Shown here: piece after piece, positions 1-8,272 of the stretch
How the letters are laid out: every line of letters begins with the position of its first letter
Numbering within the stretch: position 1 is the first letter of the stretch
Origin: Specibacter cremeus
Lineage (GTDB): Bacteria; Actinomycetota; Actinomycetes; Actinomycetales; Micrococcaceae
DNA: 64,000 nucleotides
Assembly (NCBI RefSeq): GCF_003946885.1
Contig: NZ_RWKQ01000020.1
Coordinates: forward strand, 1-64,000
Reading direction: 5' to 3'
The notes under the pieces: model-generated
The model's input: only the letters and a program-made list of their open reading frames with translations
Told to the model about the DNA's origin: nothing
The model's database searches: none
Program-made: the position numbers and the translations under genes

Positions 1-266
1 TGATAACGCCGATTCTGGGCACCCTTGCATCCCGCGTCAACACTCGACGCTCCGCCGGGACCCCTTGGAATTACTCGTCTAGGAAACGTATGGGAGTGGT
101 GCTGGGACCTGCTCGATCCGGCCCGCTACGGGGAATACCATGTATTCCGCGGTGGAGGGTTTGCCGATAAGCAGTGGAGCGTTCGCGCCTCGACGCGTCG
201 GGGTGGCGCCCCTGGGATGAGCCACCCCGACGTCGGCCTCCGTTTGGCGCGCGCCGCATTCGATAC
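1..266 (+). pseudogene. formylglycine-generating enzyme / SUMF1-domain gene, interrupted
   Basis: This is the C-terminal part of a SUMF1-type protein. The family oxidises a cysteine of sulfatases to formylglycine, or acts as a related oxidase. The family core GNVWEWCWD is read at about nt 82-108, followed by VFRGGGFAD and RGGAPGMSHPDVGLRLARA. Upstream of the core the reading frame changes: nt 2-40 read DNADSGHPCIPRQ in frame 2, which fits the family, while the core is in frame 1, which has a TAA at nt 4-6. A frameshift therefore lies at about nt 15-50. The gene continued from the left edge of the window and is cut at 266 by the ISKra4 element. Without the IS it would read on to the TAA at 2450-2452. 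The ORF that runs on to 288 only borrows IS sequence for its stop. Most likely a dead gene. Confidence 0.75.
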
Positions 267-288
267 GGGTGTGGCTCTTCTGGAGTGA
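267..288 (+). repeat. left terminal inverted repeat of the ISKra4 element
   Basis: Pairs with 2325-2346 on the opposite strand with one mismatch (T272 against C). The outer edge is fixed by the adjoining 9-bp duplication at 258-266. Its inner end lies 3 bp from the transposase stop codon at 292-294. Confidence 0.93.
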
Positions 289-291
289 TGC

Positions 292-1800
292 TCACGCTGC
301 TTGTGGGATGGCGTCTTGGGCGTAGCGGTTGGCGTGGACACGCTGATGCTCTTGGCGTTGATGGAACTTCCAGTACTCCTCGAAGTCGCCGTTGCTTCGC
401 AAGGCGCGTAGCTGCAAGACCGATTCAGCGCCGGCCAGCCCCCAACGGGCCCCGGTGATATCCAGCCGGTCCGCGACCAGATGTCGGCAGGCGCCCTCGA
501 TGACACCGGTGGCGATTGGCCACCCTGCGGCCAGGGCCTGGGGATAGTCAAGATACGGTGTCTTGTTGGTGAGGTAGCGGGCCGCGTTGTCTGCTGCCTT
601 GCGTGCGGTGGCGCTCAGCTTTCGGGTGCTGGCGGTACGCCGGATAGTGGTAGCCACGGTTCTGGCCTTGCCTGCCAGGATCTGACGGGCCTTGGCATGA
701 ACCCAGACCTGGGCGGCCGGGTCACCTTCGGTGTGGAAGCACCAGGCGGCCTTCCACAGGTACTCCATGACGTGGATGATGTCGATGAGGACGTGCACGG
801 TGACGTCCCGGGTCGCTGCTTCGGCCCTGATCCGCTCGATCTGGTGGTTGGCGCCATCAACGAGCGCAACCCACGTCCGGGCCTTGTCGGGATCGCGGCG
901 GGTGGCCTCGTCGAACACCGCTGCGATGACACTGGCCGCGTCCTGGGTGACGCTGGCGGTCAGCCACTTGCCGGTGGCCCTGGGACCGTCGGCGGCCGCG
1001 GCCCGTTCGGCATCGGTGGCGGGCAGGATGTCGACGATGGTGCGCACCACCGGGACCGCGTCGTGCACCGCACCGACCTCGGCCATGCGCTTGCGATACC
1101 GCTTCTCGCCTTTGCTCAGCCGGCCCGGCAGCTTCGGGGATGCTTGGCCGGCTGCTTTCGCGGTGGCCGGACGCAGCCCCTCGGACCGCATGACAATGCC
1201 TTTGCCATCGACCTGCAACACCAACAGCTCGCTCTGCGCTGCCGGTGCGGGCTGGCGGTGGGTGGCATAAAAAGCGGCGAAGTCCGTCGCGGCCCGCACC
1301 GTCAGGGCTTCGACCTGGCGCTTGCCGGTGACAACCCCGGTGGTGCGGGTCAGTGCACTGCATGCCTCATCGAACGCGCCGCGGGCCGCTTCGGTGGCGG
1401 CCAGACGCCGCAACCCGTGGGAGTGCTTCTCGGCCGGCAGGTTCAGTGCCGCGTCGGCGGGGTGCAGGTTGCCCTGCCCGGGGGCGCGGTATGCCAGCCG
1501 GTCCACCGTCACCTCCCCAAACACGGTCGCCAGAGTCCGTTGGTGGCCGGCCTCGACCCGGTGATGTGTCACACCGGCGGCGTCGGTGAGCGCGGTGAGG
1601 CGGCGTTCGCGCCGCGCACGCAGGTCCAAGTGGTCCTGGTAGAGCTGGCGCAGCAACTCGCGGCCGCGGCTGCTCAGCTGCTCCTCCAGGTCGGCGTGGT
1701 CCATTGCGGCGGCCGTGTCGCCTGCGGCGAAGTCCACCAGTGCCGTGAATTGGGTTTGGCTGGCGATGAACGCCTCGGTGATCGTTGCGTGTTCCGGCAT
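292..1800 (-). CDS. ISKra4-family DDE transposase
   Basis: Cut-and-paste type DDE transposase of 502 aa, the usual length for actinobacterial ISKra4 proteins. Visible landmarks: N-terminal GRELLRQLYQDHLDLRARRE (about 45-64), FGEVTVDRLAYRAPG (about 94-108), and the presumed catalytic acidic residues in VLQVDGKGIV (about 193-202), WVALVDGANHQ (about 310-320) and GVIEGACRH (about 432-440), followed by DITGARWGLAGAE. The start at 1800 was chosen over an in-frame start 27 nt upstream because GAGGAG lies 7 nt before this ATG. The DUF6788 gene begins about 90 nt away in the opposite direction, so the shared intergenic stretch must hold both promoters. No disabling mutation is seen. Confidence 0.93.
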   Translation of the reverse strand: MPEHATITEAFIASQTQFTALVDFAAGDTAAAMDHADLEEQLSSRGRELLRQLYQDHLDLRARRERRLTALTDAAGVTHHRVEAGHQRTLATVFGEVTVDRLAYRAPGQGNLHPADAALNLPAEKHSHGLRRLAATEAARGAFDEACSALTRTTGVVTGKRQVEALTVRAATDFAAFYATHRQPAPAAQSELLVLQVDGKGIVMRSEGLRPATAKAAGQASPKLPGRLSKGEKRYRKRMAEVGAVHDAVPVVRTIVDILPATDAERAAAADGPRATGKWLTASVTQDAASVIAAVFDEATRRDPDKARTWVALVDGANHQIERIRAEAATRDVTVHVLIDIIHVMEYLWKAAWCFHTEGDPAAQVWVHAKARQILAGKARTVATTIRRTASTRKLSATARKAADNAARYLTNKTPYLDYPQALAAGWPIATGVIEGACRHLVADRLDITGARWGLAGAESVLQLRALRSNGDFEEYWKFHQRQEHQRVHANRYAQDAIPQAA

Positions 1801-1889
1801 GAGCTGCTCCTCACTGACGATGCCCACAGCTTGAGAACTGTAGGATCATAAGAATGATGATTCCCTCATTGCCGCCGCGAAGGAGACAG

Positions 1890-2249
1890 ATGACCCCCGA
1901 CACGCCGAAGCTGTCATTTCAGGCCACCCGCACCGCGCTGGCCGCGCAGCTGGCTGACATTGACGGGGTGCTGCCGGGCAGCATCGTGGTGCGCCAGATG
2001 CGCTGCGGCAAGCGCAACTGCGCGTGCAAGGCCGACCCACCCGTATTGCATGGGCCATACATTCAGTGGACCCATACCGTGGCCGGCAAGACCGTGACCC
2101 GCTACCTCAGTGCAGAGCAGCTCGCCCGCTACCAGCCCTGGTTCGACAACGCCCGTCGCGTGAAGGACCTGGTCGCCAAACTTGAGACCGTTTCACTACA
2201 GGCCCTGGCACAAGAAGAGGACCCGCCCCAGACGGGCAAGACCCGATAG
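1890..2249 (+). CDS. DUF6788 accessory protein of the ISKra4 element
   Basis: Basic protein of 119 aa with the DUF6788 signature GSIVVRQMRCGKRNCACKAD then HGPYIQWTHTVAGKTVTRYL. The clustered cysteines (CGKRNCAC) suggest a small metal-binding or nucleic-acid-binding fold. Proteins of this family ride on insertion sequences; their role is not established, and a part in DNA recognition or transposition control is an inference. ATG 1890 is preferred because AAGGAGA lies just upstream; an in-frame ATG at 1854 has no such site. It lies inside the terminal repeats of the element, so it moves with it. Confidence 0.85.
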   Translation: MTPDTPKLSFQATRTALAAQLADIDGVLPGSIVVRQMRCGKRNCACKADPPVLHGPYIQWTHTVAGKTVTRYLSAEQLARYQPWFDNARRVKDLVAKLETVSLQALAQEEDPPQTGKTR

Positions 2250-2324
2250 CCTGCCACCGCGTCCGAAGGGGTTCCGCCGCGCGCATAGTTCGGATCCTGC
2301 TCCAAAAAATTGGGCACTGTATCG

Positions 2325-2346
2325 TCACTCCAGAAGAGCCGCACCC
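2325..2346 (-). repeat. right terminal inverted repeat of the ISKra4 element
   Basis: Reverse complement matches 267-288 at 21 of 22 positions. It is followed immediately by the second copy of the 9-bp duplication (2347-2355). The 75 bp between the DUF6788 stop and this repeat hold no gene. Confidence 0.93.
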
Positions 2347-2452
2347 ATTCGATACTCGGCAAGCAGCGCAAGGTTGGTCAGCCGAAACTGACATTCAACG
2401 CGGAGCAGTAACCGGAATGCTGCCGTCAGGTTGGACACCCAGACGGTTCTAA
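2347..2452 (+). pseudogene. 3' remnant of the interrupted SUMF1-domain gene
   Basis: When the IS and one copy of the 9-bp repeat are removed, the frame of the 1-266 fragment continues without a break from codon 265-266/2356. It gives a further tail beginning TRQAAQGWSAETD and ending SGWTPRRF at the TAA 2450-2452. That the frame stays open for 32 codons supports the reconstruction. It has no start of its own and is not expected to be translated now. Confidence 0.65.
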
Positions 2453-2552
2453 CATTGACCTTCTCAGATCAGCCCGTGGATCGGCCACACGATAGTGTCC
2501 GTTGAGGGTTCCGCTGTCGGACGCTTCTGGCTTCGCCATAGGAGTTTTCTTT

Positions 2553-3224
2553 GTGGAGAATAGGACGATGCAGACACTTCGTGACGAGCTTCGGATGGTT
2601 CCTTCAATTGTCGGGCAAGCACCGGACTTCGATTGGGCTTCAGTGCCAGCTACACCGGGTGAGCTGTTCCTGCGATGGCTCAGGTTTGCGCTCGATGCCG
2701 ACGTGCCGGAAGTCCACGCAGCCACGCTCTCGACCGTCGATGAGGATGGTGTTCCGGATGCTCGCATGTTGATCGTCAAAGACGTGACCGACGACTGTGG
2801 GTTCAAGATCGCAACCAGCGATGAATCTGCCAAGGGGCGCCAACTGCTTCAAAATCCAAACTGCGCGCTCACGTTTTACTGGAGCCCTCTGGCCCGTTCG
2901 GTGCGTGTCCGTGGCATCGCGCAACGAGCTTCGACAGCCGAGTCAGCTGAGGACTTCCTCGCCCGTCACTCACAGGCCCGGGCAATTGCTTTGGCCGGTC
3001 AGCAGAGTTCCGTCATTGCCGGTGACGCCGTCCGAGATGAAGCACTCACAGAAGCCAAAGCTGCGATAGAGACAGACGGCCTTACAGGTTCTCCACATTG
3101 GGCAGTGTGGACAGTCGTGCCAAGCTCAGTAGAATTTTGGCAGGGCAAACCGAATCGCGATCACCAACGCCTTCGCTATATCCGGACCGGAGCCGCGTGG
3201 GACAGGCAACGCCTGTGGCCCTGA
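2553..3224 (+). CDS. PNPOx-family FMN-dependent oxidase (PdxH/PhzG-like)
   Basis: 223-aa flavoprotein of the pyridoxamine 5'-phosphate oxidase family. PdxH makes pyridoxal phosphate from PNP or PMP; PhzG-type relatives act in phenazine pathways. Family signatures: GVPDARMLIVKDV, a stretch matching the FMN-binding SxKG (SAKGRQLLQNPNCALTFYW), RSVRVRGIAQR, GQQSS, and the C-terminal PSSVEFWQGKPNRDHQR and RLWP. The divergent VRVRG and DHQR residues leave it open whether it is a housekeeping PdxH. The GTG start at 2553 has AGGAG 8 nt upstream; the ATG at 2568 has no well-spaced site. It stands alone, convergent with the toxin-antitoxin pair. Confidence 0.85.
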   Translation: MENRTMQTLRDELRMVPSIVGQAPDFDWASVPATPGELFLRWLRFALDADVPEVHAATLSTVDEDGVPDARMLIVKDVTDDCGFKIATSDESAKGRQLLQNPNCALTFYWSPLARSVRVRGIAQRASTAESAEDFLARHSQARAIALAGQQSSVIAGDAVRDEALTEAKAAIETDGLTGSPHWAVWTVVPSSVEFWQGKPNRDHQRLRYIRTGAAWDRQRLWP

Positions 3225-3327
3225 TGAAGTAAGGGACTGCCCCGAGTTTGCATGACTCAATAATGAAGCAGTCAAACTGTCCCAGTTACCGTTCCGCTTG
3301 CGACACGGCACCGCTGGGCGAGCTGGC

Positions 3328-3657
3328 TCAATCGGCAAGACCGAGAAATACCAGAAGTGCGCGGTCGAGCCGGACAAGATCGGCATCGGCGAGACGGCCG
3401 AGGTGATCGCGCACGTTCACCCGTGGCATCGTCGTGACCTTGTCGACCATGATCTGGCTTGGCTGCCCGATCCCGGTGGCGGTGGTGGGCTTGACGGTGA
3501 TCCGGATCAGTGGCGCCTCGACCGGATTCGTCGTCAGCGGGCACACCGTCACCGAAGCGGTTGAGTCGAACCGATCGTCCTGGACGATGACCACGGGCCT
3601 TGGCTTGCCGGTGTAGGCACCACGCGCGGCAGCGATGTAGATGTCGCCTCGCCTCAC
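3328..3657 (-). CDS. mazF: MazF/PemK-type endoribonuclease toxin
   Basis: 109-aa growth-inhibiting mRNA interferase of a type II toxin-antitoxin system. It shows the MazF opening RRGDIYIAA, then KPRPVVIVQDD, VTVCPLTTN and the C-terminal RLDRALLVFLGLAD; the conserved Arg of KPRP and Thr of PLTTN match the catalytic pair of the family. The GTG at 3657 overlaps the antitoxin TGA as GTGA, so translation is probably coupled. A longer upstream in-frame start would run into the antitoxin gene and disagrees with the usual N-terminus. The target sequence cannot be read from the sequence. Confidence 0.92.
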   Translation of the reverse strand: MRRGDIYIAAARGAYTGKPRPVVIVQDDRFDSTASVTVCPLTTNPVEAPLIRITVKPTTATGIGQPSQIMVDKVTTMPRVNVRDHLGRLADADLVRLDRALLVFLGLAD

Positions 3658-3878
3658 TCGCCGGGCTCCGCCTCGGCGTCCCAATCGACGGAGATGGCAT
3701 CGACGAACGCCTGGTCATCGGCTGCATGCTCGCTGGCGGCGATGGCGGCCGACTGGCGGTGAGCTTGCGCGACGAACTCTGGGGCCCGTACATCGGGCAC
3801 CCAGATCTGAACGGGCCTGAGGCCCTGCTCGCGCAGACGCTGGCGATGTTGGCGTACCCGCTCTCGTGTGCTTGCCAT
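3654..3878 (-). CDS. MazE-family antitoxin (DUF3018 type)
   Basis: 74-aa antitoxin placed directly upstream of the toxin. The basic N-terminus (MASTRERVRQHRQRLREQG) followed by LRPVQIWVPDVRAPEF is the DUF3018-type antitoxin opening, likely the DNA-binding part. The acidic C-terminus (AISVDWDAEAEPGE) is the part expected to wrap the toxin. First gene of a two-gene operon. A perfect 12-bp palindrome lies 9 bp before its start and is the likely autoregulatory operator. Confidence 0.9.
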   Translation of the reverse strand: MASTRERVRQHRQRLREQGLRPVQIWVPDVRAPEFVAQAHRQSAAIAASEHAADDQAFVDAISVDWDAEAEPGE

Positions 3879-3886
3879 ACGACAAT

Positions 3887-3898
3887 GTTACATGTAAC
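3887..3898. promoter_or_regulatory. palindromic operator of the toxin-antitoxin operon
   Basis: GTTACATGTAAC is a perfect 12-bp palindrome, 9-20 bp upstream of the antitoxin start and overlapping the expected promoter. Antitoxins of this class normally bind such sites with or without toxin. Assignment is by position and symmetry only. Confidence 0.65.
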
Positions 3899-3998
3899 GA
3901 TGCCGGTCGACAACCGTTCGTGAGATCCGCTGGCGGATCCTGCGCGGACGTCCCGCAGGCGGTTCCCCAATCGAACAGCCTGGTGTCAGAATGAGGCC

Positions 3999-4235
3999 AT
4001 GCGCATTGAGAACTGGTGGCCATTATTGGACTCGTCAACCCAACAATGGTTGATCAACAACAATGGTGACGTTGTGCCGCTAAGCGTTCTGGATCAGATT
4101 ATGGCTGTGGCGGGCCAACCCACGGCAGATGCTTCTTGGGTTGGGGACAACGTTCGAGAGGGATTTTTCCTCTCGGATGAGGCGATCGACTGGATAGAGA
4201 AAACGGCGAACGATGAGGTTTCTGAGGGCGAGTAG
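3999..4235 (+). CDS. small protein of unknown function
   Basis: 78-aa protein starting MRIENWWPLLDSSTQQWLIN and ending in an acidic tail (KTANDEVSEGE). No signal peptide, membrane segment or cysteine. Aromatic-rich N-terminal half, predicted mostly helical. I recognise it only as resembling short conserved actinobacterial proteins. The start ATG has only a weak TGAGG site. Base composition is lower in G+C than the core genes, in keeping with the surrounding mobile region. It is not part of the toxin operon (opposite strand). Confidence 0.6.
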   Translation: MRIENWWPLLDSSTQQWLINNNGDVVPLSVLDQIMAVAGQPTADASWVGDNVREGFFLSDEAIDWIEKTANDEVSEGE

Positions 4236-4340
4236 CCAATTCGTGTCGGGACCACCAATCGCCTGACTGCAAATGGGCACACGATCCCGTGGCGGGTTCG
4301 CCAAACGGGACGGATAACGTTCAGGGCAATGTTGCTTGGT

Positions 4341-7305
4341 TCAGGTCTCTCGGTCTTCGTCGGGGTTCCGAAAGGGCCGAAGCTGCGTTCCCGTGGAGTC
4401 TGCGGTGAAGGTGTAGCGGCCCAGCATGTTGATGTGTTTTGAGACCAGCGGGACAGGCGTTGCACGTCTTCATCGGTGACACTGGCGCCATGGCCGCGGA
4501 GTTCGGTGAGCGCGGCGTCCAGGTAGCGGGTGTTCCACAGGATGACGGCGTTCAGGACCAGGCCCAGGGCTCCGGGTTGGTCTTCCTGGCCTTCCCGGTA
4601 GGACTGGCGTATCTGGCCCCGGCGGCCGTGGAAGATGAGTCTGGCCAGGGCGTGCCGGGATTCCTGCAGCGTCAATTGGGTATGAATTTGCCGGCGGTAG
4701 CCCTCGTCAACATCGATGAAGTCCAGTAGATGCTCGGTTTTGGCTATTCTGTCGTACTCCGCCAACGCTTTGCCGAGCAGGGTTGGTGTCCCGCCGCCCT
4801 GGGTGACGCGCAGAATTTCCGAGGCGCGCACGGTCCCGGCCGTCAAGGTCCCGGCGAGGCGGAGCATGTCCGGTCAGTTGGCCGTGATGAGGTCCAGGTT
4901 GATCCGGTTGCGGCCGGCTACCGCGTTCAACTGTCCGTAGTCCGCTGTGGTACCGATGCGCCAGAACCGTTGGTTCGGCAGCCCGGCCAGGCGGGGCGAG
5001 AACCGGTATCCGAGCAGGGTGAAGAGCCCAAAAACCTGGTCCGAGTAGGAGGCCGTGTCGGTGGCGACCATCTCGGGGCGTTGGCCGCCGTCAAGATCGA
5101 GCAGCCCGTCCAAAATGTGTAGGGAATCGCGGACCGTTCCCGGGACGACGACGGCGCCCAGGCCGGCCACCTGGTCGTTGAGATAGTTCAGCCAGGTCGG
5201 GCCGCGGCCCTGGCCGAAGGAGCGCGGATCCGCCCCGGCGTTGACGGTGGGCACCGGCACCACGAACCGCATCCCATCAACGGACGCCAGCAGGCCGGCA
5301 CCCCGGCGCTGGGCAAGACCAAGAGCGGACTGAGCCTGGACCAGCCGGGAGTTGGCCGCGTGCAGCGTGTCGGCACGCACATAGTGTTGATCGACGTGGG
5401 CAAGGCGTCCACGGGTCAGGGCGGGGTGGCCGTCCTTGGCCACCGGTGTCAGGCCGACGTTGCACGCCTCGGCCACCAGGATGGCGGCGACGGAAACACC
5501 GAGCTGGCCCATCCATGCCGAACCTTCCGAAACGTGGCTGAATTCCGAGAGGAACCCCGTCCAGGAATTCACTTCCAACAGCACATCGGGCAGGTCTACC
5601 CGCGGCAGCATCGTCGACACGAGCCCCCGCAGCTGCGTCACGGACTCGGGTATCGTCTTGGCTTCCAGGGGAGTGAGGTGAACCTTGCCGGCATCGCCAA
5701 TCCGCACCGCAGTGTTACTGGCCAGTTGATCGGCCGCAGCCCGGTAGCGGGCGTCCAGGCTGTGGCGGACACTGGCAAGGTGGGTCGCGGGCTCTTCAAG
5801 AAGTTGGAGTGAGGTCAGGGTCTCGTTCTTGGTCGCTTCCCATGCCGGGTCGGTCAGCAGCCGTGCCCGGGGGTCTCCCCAGCGGCGCCCGCCCACAACG
5901 AAAATGTCCCTGCGCCGCAGCGCCTTGTGGACGGCGTCCATCACGGCCACCGTGTACGCCCTGCGGTCGATCTCGCCCTCCGTGCCGATCAGGCGTTGCC
6001 AGGCCGGTGACAGATTGGTCAGATCAACCTGGCCCGGATCGGTTGTACGGCCGTCCAAAACGGCCGGCAACGCTGCCAGCGCCGGCAGGAAGGACCGCAC
6101 CGTGGTGAACCGGCGCATCATCTCGGCCGCGGTGTCGCCCTCGCTGCCGTCCGGATTCACCAATTCAGTCACCACGTCTACCGCGGCGCGCAACTCGGGC
6201 AAGGAGACCTGTTCGGCCAGCACCGAGACGGCCTGCGCCCGGACAATTCCGTGTTGCCCAGGACCTCAACCAGGGTCTTGGCAGCCTTTGCCAGCTGCAT
6301 CGATGCCCTCGACAGGCGGGGCAGGGACTTCAACCGGGCCGCCGTGGATTCCCGGCCCGCCTTGCGGACCACCCGTTCAGCGACGATCGCATCCAGGGCG
6401 TCGCACAGATCATCGGCGACCTCGGCCGTCAACGCCCGCACCGCGCACAGCAGGGTGGCGCCCCGGCGCTGGCCCGACAACCCCTGCAGCGCCGATGCCT
6501 TACCCCCCAACCCGTAACGGGCCAGGGCATTCATCCGGCCCGCGGGGACCGTCTCCACGTCCACGGTCCCCGCGCCCAGGGCCCGCAGGCGTGTCAGCCG
6601 GTCCAGCTGCCGCAGCAACTCCGGCACCGAGACCCTCGCAGGCCCCGTCCTCAGCCTTTCCCACGCGGTCAGCCTCAAACCGTCCTCGACACGAAGCAGG
6701 CCCTCCAACTCCCGGATCATCGCGGGTCCGGCCGCGTCAACCAGCACGGCATAGAGTCGGTCATTCGCGCCGGCAAGGACCTCTGAAACCAGGCCCGTCA
6801 ACGTGGAGACGCCAGGAAGGAGGACCTTCCGCTCACGCAACCAGCCCGTCGCCCGTTCGAACAGGCGCACCGGCCCCTCCGACGACGTCCAGGCCCGGGC
6901 CGACTGGAACAGTCTCAGTTCCTCGTGCTTGACCGGATCAGTAAAGTCCACGTACCCGTAAACGGCGGAAATCTCCGCAGCATGCTCGTAACCGGTCTGT
7001 CCCCGTTGCGCGTACAGCCTGAGAACGGAGGCATCCGCAATGCCCAGCTGCCCGGCCACGGATTCCACCGCCGGCCAGGGAACGGGCAGCGGATCCGTCA
7101 GAAACCGGCCCACGACCCGCACCGTGGCCAGTTGAACAGCGAATCCCAGACGGTTGCGCATCCCCCGACGGCGACCCGCCACCGACAGATCGGCATCGTC
7201 CACCCAACAAAAGCGCTCCAGGTCCTCCCGCGATACCTCATCGGGGAATCGGCCGAACCCGGCGGCCTGCCCATCACTGAGAAAATCGACCGCCATGCCA
7301 CCCAT
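4341..7305 (-). pseudogene. tnpA: Tn3-family transposase, decayed (two frameshifts, one stop)
   Basis: A full-length Tn3-type TnpA can be followed in three frames. N-terminal part 7305-6240: FLSDGQAAGFGRFPDEVSRE. Middle 6223-4874: DIFVVGGRRWGDPRARLL, MVATDTASYSDQVFGLFTLLGYRFSPRL, NLDLITAN. C-terminal part 4867-4341: MLRLAGTLTAGTVRASEI, ILWNTRYLDAALTELRG. Defects: a 1-nt deletion near 6240 (after NTELSG); TGA at 4874-4876 where the family has Trp (N-W-P-D-M-L); a 1-nt deletion near 4447, after which HINMLGRYTF and LRPFRNPDED are read in another frame, to the TGA at 4341-4343. No resolvase gene is seen. The piece from 4867 downwards could be a start artefact rather than a second gene. Confidence 0.9.
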
Positions 7306-7322
7306 GCAACAGGCACCGGACC

Positions 7323-7359
7323 CTTAGCGTGAATTTCCGTACCGATCCTCCTCAGGCCC
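7323..7359 (-). repeat. Tn3-like terminal inverted repeat
   Basis: Read on the minus strand from 7359, the 37 bp begin GGGCCTGAGG and end TTCACGCTAAG, next to the tnpA start. This matches the layout of Tn3-family ends (GGGG-type outer end, CACGTTAAG-type inner end, 37-38 bp). The other end, expected below 4341, was not found with confidence; only an inner-end-like stretch near 4315-4323 resembles it. Confidence 0.55.
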
Positions 7360-7406
7360 TAGGGTCTGTCCTGTGAATCCGTTGCCGGTTGTGTTAGTCC
7401 TGAAAT

Positions 7407-8272
7407 GTGGTGGGACGAGGAGAACTGACGGACAAGGCGTGGGTACGGATCGAGCCGCTTCTGCCGGTTTCGGGCCGGGGCGGGCAGTGGCGTGACCACC
7501 GGCAGGTGATCAATGCGATCTTGTTCAAGCTGCGCACCGGTGCCCCGTGGCGGGACCTGCCCGACCGCTACGGGCCATGGAAGACCGCACACGAACGGCT
7601 TCGGAAGTGGACGCTGGATGGGACCTGGCAGCGGATCCTGGACGAGGCGGTCGTCAAGGACGACGCCGTCGGAGAGGTCGAGTGGATCCTCAGCATCGAC
7701 TCCACGATCGTGCGGGCCCACCAGCATGCCGCCGGGGCCCGAAAAAAGGGGGCTGCCAGCCCGGAAACGAGGCCATCGCAGTGGACGGGGACGGGAGTGG
7801 GCGTTCCCGGGGCGGGCTGAGCAGCACAATCCACCTGGCCGTGGACGGGCGGGGCCTGCCGCTGGGCGTGATCCTGACCCCCGGCCAGGACGGGGACAAC
7901 CCGCAGCTGCTGCCCCTGCTGGACGGGATCCGGGTCCGCCGCCCCGGGCCCGGCTGGCCTCGGTCCCGGCCCGAGGCGGTCCTGGCGGACAAGGCGTATT
8001 CGCATCCCTCTACCCGGGCGGCCCTGCGGGCACGGCACATCCGGTTCACCAGCCCCGAACGGTCCGACCAGGTGGCCCGCCGGGCCGCCAAGGGACGCGC
8101 GGGAGGCCGGCCCCCGGACTTCGACAAGGAGGAATACAAGCGCCGCAACGTCGTCGAGCGCTGCTTCAACCGGCTCAAGCAGTTTCGCGACCTCGCCACC
8201 CGCTACGCCAAGCGCGCCGCGTACCACTGCTCCGAAATCCTCCTCGCAGCCACCATCCTCTGGCTCCGATGA
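7407..8272 (+). CDS. IS5-family transposase made by programmed -1 frameshift
   Basis: The first frame (7407-7820) encodes ELTDKAWVRIEPLLPVSGRG, LRTGAPWRDLPDRYGPWKTA and the first catalytic Asp in ILSIDSTIVRAHQH. The second frame (from about 7745 to 8272) continues GRSRGGLSSTIHLAVDGRGL, the second Asp in AVLADKAYSHP and the Glu in NVVERCFNRLKQF. The switch occurs at the heptamer A-AAA-AAG (7742-7748), correctly phased for a -1 shift. The fused protein would be about 288 aa, the normal size for the group. Without slippage a 137-aa product is made. The stop overlaps the right terminal repeat. No other disabling change is visible. Confidence 0.9.
7742..7748 (+). other. slippery heptamer for -1 ribosomal frameshift
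   Basis: AAAAAAG in the phase A-AAA-AAG relative to the first frame, followed by a run of five G. It joins the two halves of the IS5-type transposase between GAR and GGCQPGNEA. Confidence 0.8.

Larger units (their letters stand above)
267..2346. mobile_element. ISKra4-type insertion sequence, complete
   Basis: The element is about 2.08 kb, bounded by 22-bp inverted repeats (267-288 and 2325-2346; 21 of 22 identical, starting GGGTGTGGCTCTTCTGGAGT). The 9-bp direct repeat ATTCGATAC is present exactly on both sides (258-266 and 2347-2355), as expected for a target-site duplication. It carries a transposase on the minus strand and a divergent DUF6788 gene. Both reading frames, the ends and the duplication are intact, which suggests recent insertion and a possibly active element. 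Confidence 0.93.

Noticed and set aside
3225-3327. Possible terminator between the PNPOx and toxin genes
   Set aside because: GGGAC/GTCCC and CAGTC pieces do not form one compact stem with a T-run.
4284-4323. Stretch ending near 4323 with an inner-end-like TTCAG considered as the second Tn3 end
   Set aside because: Only the last 8 bases resemble the inner end at 7323; the outer 30 do not match.
4874-4876. TGA inside the Tn3 transposase considered as selenocysteine or recoding site
   Set aside because: Family residue is Trp (TGG), no SECIS-like hairpin is evident, and two frameshifts in the same gene point to simple decay.
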